This document shows positions 9,381 through 21,246 of a DNA stretch of 64,000 bases, in pieces. Made by a program: the position numbers and the translations under genes. Source of the DNA: Furcasterigmium furcatum (taxonomy: Eukaryota; Ascomycota; Sordariomycetes; Glomerellales; Plectosphaerellaceae). Where the stretch lies: assembly GCA_001599815.1 (NCBI GenBank), contig BCIA01000007.1, positions 248,001 through 312,000 of the forward strand, given 5' to 3'. Under the pieces are notes generated by a model. It made no database searches. It saw only the letters and a list, made by a program, of their open reading frames with translations, and had not been told where the DNA came from. Positions within the stretch are counted from its first letter, which is position 1; every line of letters begins with the position of its first letter.

Positions 9381-11310
9381 ATGGACTCTCGAACTGGCCG
9401 AGAACCAAGTGAACGATCGCAAATAGTCGAAGGCACAGGACTGCGACGCCTCGAGAGTCCAACGCGCTTCCGCAGAGGTCGCGACCCCAGACCCAGCGAT
9501 GTCTTCATCGCCGTCATGGGTGTCACCGGCGCGGGGAAGAGTTCGTTCATCAAACTAGCCTCGGGCAAAGAGGACGTCAAGGTCGGACACGGCCTGGAAT
9601 CTTGTAAGTGCCTTAGGGGAAACACGCGCCGGTGGTCATGGCCTCTCCTGATTACCCAAACCCACAGGCACGTCCACCGTCGAGGTTCATGCGTACGATG
9701 CGACGCCGAAAATGACCATCTACCTGATCGATACCCCTGGTTTCGACGACACCACACGGAGCGACACCGAGGTCCTGAAAGACATCGCCAGGTGGATAGG
9801 CGCATCATACAAGAGCCAGATCCTCCTCCACGGGATCATCTACCTCCACCGCATCTCGGACCCACGTCTGCAAGCGTCGGCCAAGAAGAACCTGCTCATA
9901 TTCAAGAAGCTTTGCGGCCAGGACGCCCTGAAGAAAGTCATCCTGGTCACGACCATGTGGGATAAGGTCGGGCCCGGGGAAGGTGAGGCTCGCGAACGGG
10001 AGTTGATTCGGACCCCTGAGGTCTGGGGGTACATGATGGGCAAAGGCAGCAGGCACCGACGGCATCTGAACACTGCAGAGACGGCAAGGGGTATTGTCCT
10101 GAGCCTCGCGAGCGGATCAGCCATCGCGACGAGCCTGCAGAAGGAGCTGGTCGATGAACGGCTCTCCTTGGATAGGACGTCGGCCGGGCAGGAGCTGGAG
10201 AGCGAGCTGCGTATGGAGAGGGAGACATGGGCCCAGAGGATGAGGGAGACCGAGACGGAGATGAAGGAGGCCGTTGAGCAGCATGATCAAGACGCCGAGG
10301 ACGCCATGCGTGAGGAGCGCGACCGCTTCGCCCGTCAGATCAAGGAGCTGGAGCACAAAACGGACTCTTTACGCCTCACGCTGGAGAACCTGCTCAAGGA
10401 GAGGGATGAACGTGTGGCCTCGCTGGAGCATCGGCTAGATCATCATCAACAACAGCAACAACAACAAGTTGTCCAGGCGGAGAGTGATCAGCAACCTGAA
10501 GAGAAGGCAAACCGACACACGACTGCTTCTCCCACCTCAGAACCACCCCGAACCACCGCAGTCCTTGGTCTAGATCGATTCACCGGGCTATCTCCCTGGT
10601 CCAACTTCAGCAACTCGCCAACTCTGCATTCAAAGAACGAGTTTGCATCCCTGGATCGAGCCGCCTTGGGCACCTACGAGAACAGACCGTTTTGGATCGC
10701 ACGATACTCAGACAACGGGCGCATAGGTTGGATTCGTACGTACAGACTCGCCAAAGCCTACCCGCTCCTCCACGAGCGACTCGGAGTGGAAGGCTCTGAA
10801 ACCCTCAATCTCTGCATCCTCGGCCCAAAGGAGTCGTACTACGTACAATGGATGGAGGGCGACTGGAGTGCCAACGTGGCAGCCGACATACTTCGGGACA
10901 TCGAAATGTGCCACCAAGGCGGCTCGAGAGTGTACGCAATGTCACTCGGACACGATGATACCTACTGCATGTCATATGGCATTCCAGGGGACAGGAAAAC
11001 CTTGGGCCACAAATACCGGCTTAAAGGGTATTATCCAAAGCTGCAAAGTTTTCTTCAGCGCCACGAAGGCCGACAACTCTCAATCCAGTCCGTCACTCTC
11101 GATCCGCTGATCGCGACCGACTTTGTCATGGTGTACTGCCTCGATGGTGAGGACAGCAAGCTGGAGGCCATATGGGATATCGAAAGTAGCAGGGTCCGGT
11201 CACACGTAAATATGTGGTGGCGGAGAGTGAGCGGGAGAGGAGATGGAACACCTGTCCAAGATGGGGGAACATCTGGGAGTGGTGAACCAAAGGAGCAGGA
11301 AGCGGACTGA
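9381..11310 (+). CDS. P-loop GTPase fused to a coiled coil and an unrecognised C-terminal domain
   Basis: Exons 9381-9603 and 9668-11310 around a 64-bp intron (GTAAGT...CCACAG); 621 aa. The N-terminal third is an AIG1/septin-like G domain: Walker A GVTGAGKSS near residues 47-55, G3 DTPGFD near 96-101, and LVTTMWDKV in the G4 position. A charged segment with repeated Glu/Arg heptad-like spacing (ERETWAQRMRETETEMKEA and on) follows and should form a coiled coil, then a Gln run. The last ~280 residues (from about FTGLSPWSNFSNSP) contain several Trp-rich strands (FWIARYSDNGRIGWIRTY, YYVQWMEGDWSANVAADIL) and match no family I know. Nucleotide-dependent switch by family; role unknown. Starting at the ORF beginning at 9712 would miss the P-loop. 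Confidence 0.85.
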
Positions 11311-13103
11311 TTGATAAGAGCTCTGGGAGTGCAGCTGAACATGATTCCCTCTCAAAGTCCCAGCTGGGTACATCTGACATCGATGTCGGTCGCGAACTCG
11401 GTGATCTTGGCCAGCACCGAGATCGAGCCTCTCTCCAGGAGCCAGGCGCGGAAGATCGGATGATTAAGGGCAACATCCTTGACCCAGAAACATGCTTCAG
11501 GGCGTTTGCCACTGCTGTCGTGTCTCCCTCTCAGCGCTTGATGAGCGAGCAGAGCACACAAGAAGCTGGGCAGTTGGAGCCCAATGAATGCATGGCTCGC
11601 CCAACAGAGCGAGCTCCGCGATTGATCGCGCTGGCTGCGACTCCTCGCCTCGTCCGAGGATTGGGCAGAGGAGGTGTGTCAGGCAATTATGCGTGTTGAT
11701 TGGGGCCCAGCTCGCCTGACAGCGAAAGCCGGGAGGATTGGGACGTTCCACCGGCCGGCAAGGATTGGCGACTTGTCATCTGTTATCATCTGTGTTCGAG
11801 GTGACCGGACGCGGGCTGTGGCAATACAGGATTGCTGTGAGATTATGGTTGTGATACAGGCCTGCAGGGGATTCGTTAACCCGTGACGACGACTCTCTCT
11901 CTCAGCTGCAGAGATGGCTCGCTGAGCGGTGTGAGTAGGAGCGTGCACGCCACCCGGAGCGTCTGTCGCTGCCCTGCATCGATACACACCCTCATCGACC
12001 TCATCGTGCGTGCATGCATGCATCACGACGACGACATGCCGGGCTCAGGGCGTCGAAAGCAGGGCAGGGCAGGAAGACGGCCTCGGGGCGAGGAAGAGGT
12101 GACCGACCGCATGGCCGAGGCGGCCGGACGTCCAGTCTGCGCAGTGCGGCCTGAAGAGGTGAGGGCATCGTCGGGTCCCGGGGCCAATCAGGGGTTCATG
12201 GTGTGCGAAAGGGGCCCATGAGTGGTCGGAATAGGGGCGTGTGCGAGTGGGTGTGGTGAAACCGCGGGCGAGGGACAGAGATTTCCGTCTCGGCGGCCCA
12301 TCAGACGCACGCGGCAAAGGCAGGGCGGGCAGGACTCGGGGCCTGGGCGGGCATGCGAATGGATGAGAGTTGTCGGGAGGTGACGATCAATGGGAGCGAG
12401 CTTCAGGAGGGCATGGAGGGAGGGAGAGGGTGGGCGGCTGGGTTGGGTGACATGGAGGCGTCGCTCTTAAGCTCCCAGGCTTGCCGGCTTCGTGTTCACC
12501 TGAAGACTGTGGTTGCTGCTCAACTCTTTCCCCTCAAGTTATCACATCGTGACTTGCCACCCTCCATCTTCAGTCGGGGTTGAGAGTATATCTCGACCGC
12601 CCACCCCTGACCAGCCCCCCCTTTTAACCACCTCGCACGTCCACCACCCGACTCTAGCGGCCTCTGCCAGTGGGTTTAGCGCCCATCAGTGGACTGCTTT
12701 TCAGCTTGGATCGACTCTCCCGCCCACGTCCATCAAAGGTCCGGCCCGTTCTTCGCCCGTGGCAGGCCACTTGCTCTCGCAGTCGGCCGACCGAACTGAG
12801 CTCAGCTTGCGTGGCCCTCGCCAGGTCTGCCAGGGTGCCGTCCCCTAAACTCTTGGGTTCCCTGCGCTCTGCCAGGGACCGGGTTGCCTCCCTCAGTTGT
12901 GGTCCATCGCCAAGTCCACGGCCCCCAGCCTCCTACAAGAGCTTCAGTCACCGACTCTTGCCGGCTGGTGACCGCCATTTTCCCTCACGGCATTTCTTCG
13001 TCCTCGACGGATCGAAGTCTCCTGAACACACACCTCCTCTCCTGGTGAGAGGTCGAGAGACACTTCGCCAGAACGAATTAACGAATTACACGAAGACAAC
13101 AAC
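11311..13103. other. Intergenic region and probable long leader of the next gene
   Basis: No protein family recognised in any frame. A TATA-like GAGTATATCTC lies near 12583-12593, followed by C/T-rich sequence to the ATG at 13104, so the last ~500 bp is probably 5' UTR. Confidence 0.5.
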
Positions 13104-15190
13104 ATGGCGCCCATCGAGACGATCACCATCATTAACAACTCCGGCAAGATCATCAGCACCGTGAGTCCTGGCTGAGCCCGCGTCCTGCCCCTCCCCTCCC
13201 CTCCCTGCATCACATCTCATCCCGCCTTATTCCCTCGGTCTGGTCCCTCCACACACACCGCCCACTGCCGACCGCGGCACAACCACCACCACCAGGCCGT
13301 GGCCAGTCGACTGACATTAGGGTCCAGGGCAAGCAGCTGTTTGGTATCTTCAAGGAGGCCAAGGACAGCTACCAGGCGAAGAAGGCCTCCATCCGGAGCG
13401 ACCGTGACATCCTCAAGCGCTCCCAGACCTTCGCCGCCACCCGCGGCGACATTAACGGCTTCGCGCCCGCGCCGGCTCCCGCTCCCTTCCATCCCCCAGG
13501 CCCTGGCGGCTACGCATACGACGACTATGTCGAATACTACGACGATGGCCGCTCCCGCGCCTCCCACAGAAGCCACCGCACGTCCAAGACGCGGCGGTCG
13601 CACTCCCAGTCCTCGCGCCGCACACGTGAGGTCGACTACCACCCGCGCGCCGCCCGCCCAGCCCTGACCGAGAACAACCTGCGATCCAACTCAGAAGTGT
13701 CCGGCATAACCGCGTCCCGCGGCGCCCGCGAGGCGGCCTACCACTCCCCCTACGCCGAGACCGCGCCCCGGGACATGGCCCTCTCCCGCCCGACGCTGCA
13801 CCAGTACCACACCGCCCCGACCTGCACCGAGTCCCTCGCCGACTCGGCCACGATCCGCCCCGGCACCGTCATCCGCGGCGCGCCCCCTCCGCCGGGCCCC
13901 GGCGCCCTCACCCGCGCGCAGACCTTCGATGTCGCCCCCCGCCGGCCCGGCTCCGACCCGGCCCTCCGCAGCACCGGGAGGAAGGTCAAGGAGATCGACA
14001 TGAACCTCGCCTACGGCAACATCCCCCCGGACCTCGCGACGCGCGTCGACCTCGACCCGGCATATAAGGAGGCGAACAAGGAGAACCGCGCCCGCGGCCT
14101 GGTGCGGCACGTCGAGGGCATGCTCGACGAGGCCGAGTGCGTCGGCCACTCCGCGGGGAGCATCATCAAGCGCCTTCAGGCGGACCCCAACGCCGCCGCC
14201 GCCGTGGCCCTCTCGCTCGCCGAGCTGAGCAAGCTCCTCGGCACCATGAGCCCGGCCTTCCTCGGCGCGCTCAAGGGCGGGTCGCCCGCTGTCTTCGCGC
14301 TGCTCGCGAGCCCGCAGTTCCTCATCGCCGCCGGCGTGACCGTCGGCATGACCGTCGTCATGTTCGGCGGGTGGAAGATCGTCAAGCGCATCAGGGAGGA
14401 GAGGGCGCAGCAGGCCGAGATGGCGAACCAGGCCATGGCGTTCGAGGCTGTCCAGGCCGCGCCGCAGCACTGGCCCGTGGAGGGCAGCGTCACGTCGACC
14501 ATGATGAACGGGGAGGCCGCCGAGTACTACACCGGCGAGCAGGGCGGGGGGCGGAGGAGCCGCGGTGCTGGCGGCGCTGGCGGCGGTTACCCCGGCGGAC
14601 CAGGCGGACCTGGCGGCGGCCCGGGCAGCAGGAACGGCGGCGGCAGTCAGGGCAGCTTCGACGAGGCGCTGGTGCTGGAGGAGGAGCTCAGTACGATCGA
14701 GTCGTGGCGGCGGGGCATCTCCTCGTACGGCGAGGACGAGAGCGTCGACCTGGAGCTCATCAGCCCCGAGGCGCAGAAGGCCGTGCGGAAGCAGCGCAGG
14801 GACGAGGACAGGAGCCGGGCCGGCGTCGATGATATCGACGACACCCGGACGGAGAGGAGCACGAGGACGCACAGGACATCCAAGACCTCCAAGACGCAGA
14901 AGACGCACAAGACGTCCCACACACACAGGTCCTCCCACTCGCGGCGGGACTCGCCCGACGACGCCAGTGAGGCCGGCAGCCAGCGCAGCCATCGGAGTCA
15001 CCGGTCCTCCCGGTCCAAGCGCCCCGAGAGGGTCGAGATGCTGGCCATCGAGGAGGGCCGTCCCGAGGAGCCCGTGAACCCTGGCCTGGAGTATGTGCTG
15101 CGCCCCAAGAAGGAGAACATGCTCAAGAGCCTGTTCAAGAAGAAGGACAAGGGAGGCGAGAGGGAACGGGCATCTGCCGTTGTGTTTTAG
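13104..15190 (+). CDS. Fungal protein of unknown function with one predicted membrane helix
   Basis: Exon 1 is 13104-13160 (19 codons, MAPIETITIINNSGKIIST), then a 167-bp intron (GTGAGT...GTCCAG, branch ACTGAC), then 13328-15190; 639 aa. The N-terminal segment continues GKQLFGIFKEAKDSYQAKK after splicing. The middle is basic and disordered (SRASHRSHRTSKTRRSHS). A compact part follows: ARGLVRHVEGMLDEAECVG, an Ala/Leu-rich helix, and a hydrophobic Gly-rich stretch (LASPQFLIAAGVTVGMTVVM) ending in KIVKRIREER, consistent with one membrane-inserted helix. After a Gly-rich spacer the C-terminal third is Ser/Arg/His/Thr-rich and ends in Lys-rich sequence. I know similar hypothetical proteins in other filamentous fungi but no function. 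Confidence 0.85.
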
Positions 15191-15522
15191 ACGGCGTCTG
15201 GGTGGGAATGTTTTTCTGATGATGAGAATTACGACTGGAGGCACATCTCCTCGGTCGACGACACACGACACGGCCGCAATCATGAATGGCTACGGTCAAG
15301 ACATATATATGTTTACATAATTTACTCGGACTTGGACATTGTCGCAAGCAAACATGTAACCAAACCATCAATTTTCAGAGATATCAACCTATCTGCTCTG
15401 CTCCTCTCGCCTCGACGCCGCCGTGACATGCCTCCCTCCGACAATTTTCCGCTAACCCAGAGAACACAAACAGACCGGTTCAACACAGTCCCGAATTGAA
15501 ACTACCTCTCAGAACAGCCTTT
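15191..15522. other. Intergenic region between convergent genes
   Basis: 3' flanks only; AT-richer than the neighbours. Nothing recognised. Confidence 0.55.
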
Positions 15523-16109
15523 CTAGTTCTCGCCGAACTTGGGCTCCTGCTTGGCCCCCTCGGTGGCGCCCAGGTACGAGACACGGTCCTTGGTGTAGAA
15601 CTCAACGCCGATGCTGCTGCCCAGGCTGGCCGCGCCGCCGTCGAGGCCGCCGCCCTTGATGACCGTCGTGCCGGGCATGACCTCGAGCTTGGTGAACAGG
15701 CTGGAGCCGCAGTTGCCGCAGAAGAAGTGCTTGTTGATCTTGCCCGATGCGCCGATCGCATCGTAGGTCTTGGGCTCGCCTGTCCCGCGCGTGAGCTGGC
15801 ATACCTGGGGGGTTGGGGAGAGAGCATGACGTACCTTGGGTGACCTTGAACGAGTCCTCGGGGACGACGGCGTTGGAGGTGTAGGCGGATCCGGACCACT
15901 GGGTGTGTAAGTCCGCGTCGAGGAGAGCTCGGGCTATTGGGGCTACATACCTTCTGGCAGTCGGTGCAATGGCAGAGAGCGGTTACCACGGGCTCGCCTA
16001 CGATGTTGTGAGCTGTGTGTTCTCAGGACGGATGTTTGAGGTTCTCGGATGACATACTGCTGCTCTCGTACTTGATCTCACCACACATGCAGCTTCCAGC
16101 GAGAGCCAT
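15523..16109 (-). CDS. GFA-family (glutathione-dependent formaldehyde-activating/CENP-V domain) protein
   Basis: Four exons: 16109-16058, 15997-15951, 15898-15835, 15779-15523; introns of 60, 52 and 55 bp, all GT-AG; 139 aa. The spliced protein is a compact zinc-binding GFA domain: C7 and C9 in GSCMCGEI, C26/C28/C31 in CHCTDC, and C75/C78 in FFCGNCG, followed by VMPGTTVIKGGGLDGG. Bacterial Gfa was described as conjugating formaldehyde to glutathione, but most fungal paralogues have no proven substrate. For the third intron the acceptor at 15780 was chosen because it gives KVTQGEPKTYDAIG. Cytoplasmic, no signal peptide. Confidence 0.9.
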
Positions 16110-16825
16110 TGTTGAGTCTGAAAACAGGGAGATTTGACGGTATTGGTAAGTAGGATTTGAATAGAGTACTTGAGTGATCTGCTGAGTTGAGGTGAAAGTC
16201 TGTCTCGATTTAAAGGGACCCGGCAACCTTTATACCTCTAGTCCACTGCCAACATACAGGGCCGTTTCGCATTCTGGACCGCTAAAACCGCCAAGTCGCC
16301 CCTCAACAAGCCCGAAGTGCGGGGAATAAACAGCGCTGAACGAACTTGTGGAATCATCTTGCGCCGTCGATCCCTCAGGTCATGGTTCAAGTTGGAACAC
16401 CCCCAGCTGACAATGCCTCACCTGCTATACTCTGTGCTATACGTAAGTAATCTGTCACCAGCCCACGGACCCGGGCGATGCCGGCCGCCTGGAGCTTCAA
16501 GTCGGTTTCACAACCCTCCGTCCCCGAGCGTGAAGGCAACTAGAACAGCCAGGGCGATTCGCACAGGAGGCAAACGGAGAATGCTACATATTGACATCAT
16601 CCTCGCCTATCTCCGAACCCTGAACAAGGCGTTAAGGTACGGCATGTCAGCACAACACCACCACCCAACAACGCCGAGATGAGCTCTGCCGCAGTTTTCA
16701 CCAACTCCAGTCCTCTCCACCTCCTTGCCCAATCCCGCCTCCAGGCCACCGCCGCCTGACAAATAACCGCAGTCCCAATCCCTGATGCCCCATCCGCGCC
16801 CTTCGAGCGGCATCGCAGGCCCGCC
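16110..16825. other. Intergenic region
   Basis: Holds the GFA-gene promoter at its left end and the 3' flank of the glucoamylase gene at its right end. No additional gene recognised. Confidence 0.55.
16227..16235 (-). promoter_or_regulatory. TATA box of the GFA-family gene
   Basis: GTATAAAGG on the minus strand, about 118 bp before the ATG at 16109. Confidence 0.5.
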
Positions 16826-18783
16826 TCACTGCCACGAGTCCGTCCTCGCCGCGCTCGTCTCCCCGCACGCCGCAGGGACCGACCACGCGCGGTTCGGGTC
16901 CCTCTCCCACGTCACGGCCCCGTTCGCCGCCACGTTGATGTACTTGTACTGCACGCCCTGCCCGGCGGGCAGGTTGACCGTGCCGCGCCACACCGGGTTC
17001 CCGGCCGTGTACTGGTCCGCGCTGAGGGCGATGGCGTTGCTCGGGTTCCAGTTGCCCAGCTGCGGGATGCTGCCCACGACCTTGATCGTCTGGCCCCACT
17101 GCGTCACGGCGCGGACGGTGAAGGACACGGCGACGCTGAGGGGCGTCGTGCAGCCCGGGTCCGTGGTCGTTGTCGACGGCGCCGAGGAGGTGGTGGTGCT
17201 GCTGCCGCCGGCGACGGGCGTCAGGTTGGGCGGGAAGCTGGTCACGCTCGCGGTCGTGTACGAGCCCTGGATCGAGGTCGCGAAGCAGCTGTTGGGCACG
17301 TTGCTGGCGGACGGGACGGACCAGCCGGGGGCGACGACCTCGCGGCGGCGCTGGGCGGCCGTCAGGAACGAGCCGTACGACCAGGTCAGGTCGCGCGCCG
17401 ACAGGGGCTGGCCGTTGTTCCTGTGGTACTGCTCGTCGAGGGAGCCGTCGGGCGAGGCGTACGTCGCGGCGACGTTCATGTACCCATCGGCGTACCCCGT
17501 GACGGCCGTGATGATGGTGTTGTAGGTGGACGACCCCGAGGCGTACTGGCCCGTCGAGATGCCGGGCACCAGGTCGCGGAAGAAGGCCAGCGAGGTCTGG
17601 GTCACCGTGATGGAGCTCGCGCGCTTCCACACGTAGAGCGCGCCGTACAGCTGCTCGGCCGCGGCGAAGGTGTTGAGGTACCAGGGATGGCCGCCGTAGT
17701 AGGTGTCCTCGGGATATCTCCCGACCGCGACGGCCACGCCCTGGGGGATGCCGTTGTTGATGCCGTAGATGGACCGGAACGAGTCGGTGACGACCTTGTG
17801 GTTGGACAGGGCGCGGTCGCTGCAGGGCTGGAAGGTGGCGGCGTCGCATCCCAGGGCCGGGTCGAAGTTGTGGATGGAGGTCAGGATGGAGTTGGCGTCC
17901 TTGCCGTTGCGCCAGTTGCCGCCGTTGATGTTGGAGACGATGTAGCCCTGCGACGGGTTCCAGTATCTCTGCTGGAAGCACAGGATCTGCGGGGCGATGG
18001 CATCGCAGGCACTGCAGGTCGTGCCGAGGAGGCGGGCGAGCGCGCTTCCCTCGACGAGAGACCGGTGCTGGGAGGCGGTGGTGAAGAAGGACGACCCCTG
18101 GACCTCCTCCCACAGGTCGAAGCCGGTCTGGTTCCAGTACTGGGCGACGTAGGCAAGGTCGTTCTTGATGACAGGCCAGACAACGGTGTTGGCCGTGGAC
18201 GTGTATCCGTTGGCGATGAGCCACTTGGCGTACTTGATGAGGGCGATGGCCCGGAGCGGAGGTCCGTCCCGTTGAGGACGGCCCCACTCGCCGGTGAACT
18301 GTGCCCCGTTGGCAAGGAACTTGGGCTCGCCAAGCCCGGCGCCGTTCTGGAAGCCGCCGGAGGGGTTGCCCACGGTCTGCATCCTTGCCTGGCCGGCGAT
18401 GAAGTCGTGGATGTTGCGCTGCAGGCCGGCGTCGTAGTTCTCCAAGAACAGGTCGACGACCGCCTTGAACACGAGGCCGGCATCTCTGGTCCAGTGGAAG
18501 AAGTCTGGGTGGACGGTCAGATGCCTTTCAGGTGAGTCGGGCGGTGGGAAAGGGGCTTACAGTCGGGGTCCTGCTTGCTGGGAGAGGCAATGACAAGGCC
18601 CGAGGCCACGCCGGCGGCGTTGCAGCCGCTGGGACCAATGTTGCAGAGGAGCTGGGCCCGAGCAATGGGAAGCTCCTGGGCGATCCAGTTGTCTACATTG
18701 ACCCGCTTGGAGAGGGTGGAAGGGTGGCCATAGACGACCTGGGCGACCAAGCTTCCAACGGAGAAGAGAGACGAGAACCGCAT
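16826..18783 (-). CDS. Glucoamylase (GH15) with C-terminal starch-binding domain (CBM20)
   Basis: Secreted exo-1,4-alpha-glucosidase releasing glucose from starch ends. Exons 18783-18561 and 18504-16826 with a 56-bp intron (18505-18560); 633 aa. A signal peptide (MRFSSLFSVGSLVAQVVYG) is followed by a short propeptide ending in the Kex2-type site KR. Splicing restores DPDYFFHWTRDAG. The catalytic acid is expected at Glu207 (DLWEEVQGSSFF) and the base at Glu432 (DEQYHR before SARDLTWSYGSF). A Thr/Ser linker then leads to CBM20 (SFTVRAVTQWGQTIKVVGS, LGNWNPSNAIALSADQY, VTWERDPNRAW). Expected to respond to starch or maltose; I could not identify a convincing AmyR site. Confidence 0.96.
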
Positions 18784-18877
18784 GATGGGCCAAGGAAGGT
18801 AGGGAGAACAGCCAAGGACAGGAGGGCTTGAGTGATGAGTTGGATTTTCCTGCTTCTCATGCCTCCAGACTTGGTAT

Positions 18878-18886
18878 CTTATATAG
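18878..18886 (-). promoter_or_regulatory. TATA box of the glucoamylase gene
   Basis: CTATATAAG on the minus strand, 95-105 bp before the ATG at 18783. Confidence 0.55.
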
Positions 18887-20647
18887 TTGACACAGATGGA
18901 CCCTGGCCGTACCATCAAATCCCATCACGAGCCTGGTCTCAAGACAGCCAGGCCTGGGTGGGCTTGCGTTCTAGCGTCCATGTCGACTTGCTATAGCCTC
19001 GACCCTGCATCTCGGTCCTTTCTCGGATGGCGCTAGATGTTCCTCCTGGATGGAAACTGACGTGCTGCATTCTCGCAATGGGCATTAACTACACCATGTC
19101 GGTGGCCGTGAAGCTCCGGAGACCTTAACCGGTATGGCTTCACCCCAAGACCACCGCGAAGCGAGGTCCGTCCTCACGGAACTCTCCGTCCAGATCATCA
19201 AACCCCGTGATAGTGCGAAGCGCCTCTCGTGCAGAAGGGCCGAGATGCATCGGTTCCATGCCGGAGAGGTGAAGTTGTGGTTCTTCGGCAAAGCTTCTTT
19301 GGGGCATGCTCCGGCGGCCTGCCGAGTGGCACACAACGACGAGGTTGCATCGCTTGGGGGCCGGCAGACGCCACCCCTGGGAGGCCAGAGCAGAACATGC
19401 CATCAGCAGCCGCCACGAGCGAGGGACACGGCCCTTTTATCGAGCAGAATTTCTCTACCCCACACGGGTCCCCGGAGTGAGAGGGGCAGAGACGGGTGCA
19501 GAGCACGACATATCCCCGCAGTTGAAGCAGGGAGAAGTCGAGTGCCGGCTGCAGCTGATCTGGCCCTGGCTGTGGTCGCTTCGGCCCGAGAGGATGAGTT
19601 ATAGTGTCGGTTAAGCAAATGAACCAGCCCTCGGGGTTCGGCCTTGAAGAGCTTGTTTGGTCAAGATGTGATGTGATGTGTCTGGAGCGGGTGATCCTGG
19701 CGGCCTGGCCCACGAGGCCGGCAGTTGAGAGCCCAGGCAGAGTCGTTCCCTCGAGATGTCAGCGTCCGCATCTGACGGGCCGATCAGGTGATGAAAGCTG
19801 TCGTGATTGGATCCAGGTACAATATCAAATGGGAAGACGTAAGAGAGGTAGACCGAGGCGCCGGGTCACATGCACGCCGTTGATGGGCACACGAGATGGC
19901 AATACCACGGCCATCCACCAGCATAATGAGGTACCATACTTGATAGTACCTAGGCTAAATGGCATTGAGTGCATGTAAAATTGAACACTTGCATCTTACC
20001 GTGCCCAAGCCCTCGGTTTTCAGGATCAGGCTGGCTGTTCCTTAATGAGTAAGATGGTAGGTTTTGGGTGAAGAATGCTGGAGGACTGGCGCATGCGTGG
20101 CAGTCGATCCGGGTCCATTCCTCCAGTCGTGGGGAAGAATTTCAGTTCCACGCGATCCGGGGATACAATGGAGCCACGCAGATCCGATTACTATTTGTTC
20201 GAGTCTGAAGGTTCGACTAGACGTTAAGCTTAAGTGTTCCTTAACCATAACAACGGGGCGGCGCCTCCCGACGAGCAATCAACGGCTGGATGACGGGTTC
20301 TTCGGTCGGCTGAAGAGGAATATTTCGCGCCAAGTGCTGCGATGCGATGCGATGCGCGCGTGTTGCTTCCTCAGGCGGAACACCGCGCAGAAATTTGCTG
20401 ACACGAAGTCCGAGGCGATGGGCTAAGGCCGTGTGGGTGTTGGTGGCTGAGCTGCTAAGGGGAAAAGGGGCCAAAAAAGCATGGCCGCGGAGGAGGATGA
20501 AACCCCTGCGTCTCTCTCTCCCTTACATACATTGCTGACGGTTTTATGGTCTGTCTGTCTCAGGGAGGGTCACGTCTGTATGGAGATTGTAGAACTTATT
20601 TTCATCCACGGACACAACTGCCATCATGCATGCGATCAGCCCGCGAG

Positions 20648-20739
20648 TCACGGGAAGGCCTAGCATCTTGGCAACCCTGCGGGGACTGTGCCGTGCCAAG
20701 ATGCTAGAAGCACCAAACAGGCTTGGTGTCTTCCCGTGA
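20648..20739. repeat. Nested perfect inverted repeats forming a three-way junction
   Basis: Three perfect stems nest exactly. Outer arms 20648-20657 and 20730-20739 (TCACGGGAAG / CTTCCCGTGA). Inner stem one 20660-20673 and 20694-20707 (CTAGCATCTTGGCA / TGCCAAGATGCTAG) with a 20-nt loop. Inner stem two 20711-20716 and 20723-20728 (CACCAA / TTGGTG) with a 6-nt loop. Only two or three bases are unpaired at each junction side. It could be a structured RNA, a small transposon relic or a protein-binding cruciform; the sequence does not decide. Confidence 0.8.
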
Positions 20740-21246
20740 AGCTCTGGTGGCCCGCACAACACGACATCGAATCCAGGGGCGGCGCTGCCGGGGCACGAAA
20801 GCGGAAAGGTCCCTGGCCTGGCTCGTGTCCCAGGCTGTCACGTTAGTACCCGGAGAGTCAGGCCAGCGAGTTGTACGAGGCTTGTCATGCTGCACAGCCC
20901 CCTCTTTCTCCCGCAGCGATGATCCAAGACTGACTTCTTCCCCGGCCCAGCAAGCATCCGATCTCCAGTCTCGTCCGTCCGCCCTCCGCTCTCTTGGCAT
21001 CTGACGTTGTTTTCCTACATTCTTCTCGACGGCCATCAACGACTTCAGTCTCTCACTCTCTCTTCGCCGCCTTTCCCTCGCCGTTGGACCATGCAGTTTC
21101 GCACGTGGTGAACCCGATCGACGCCAGGTCTTCCGCTTCACCACCCATCGATCGCCCAGGCTCTCGGCCCTTCTTGTCACCGCTGAACTCTCTCGGCACC
21201 ACCACCACCACCACCGTTGGATGCGCCACCAGCAACGGTCACCACG

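Larger units (their letters stand above)
18784..21246. other. Divergent intergenic region between glucoamylase and GH76 genes
   Basis: 2.5 kb without a recognisable gene. It contains the glucoamylase promoter, a TTAAGCTTAAGT 12-mer at 20224-20235 also found at 2268-2279, and the nested inverted repeat at 20648-20739. The last ~200 bp before 21247 is C/T-rich and probably the GH76 leader. Confidence 0.55.

Noticed and set aside
13691..15283. 530-codon open frame antisense to the 13104 gene
   Set aside because: Low-complexity Gly/Arg/Leu sequence expected from codon bias; the sense strand has a proper intron and coherent protein.
16698..18287. 529-codon frame on the same strand as the glucoamylase
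   Set aside because: Arg/Pro/His-rich out-of-frame shadow of GH15.
19134..19604. 156-codon frame upstream of the glucoamylase
   Set aside because: No homology pattern recognised and lies in promoter territory.
20205..20220. GGTTCGACTAG resembling a tRNA B box
   Set aside because: No matching A box or cloverleaf could be drawn around it. No tRNA, rRNA or CRISPR array was found anywhere in the window.
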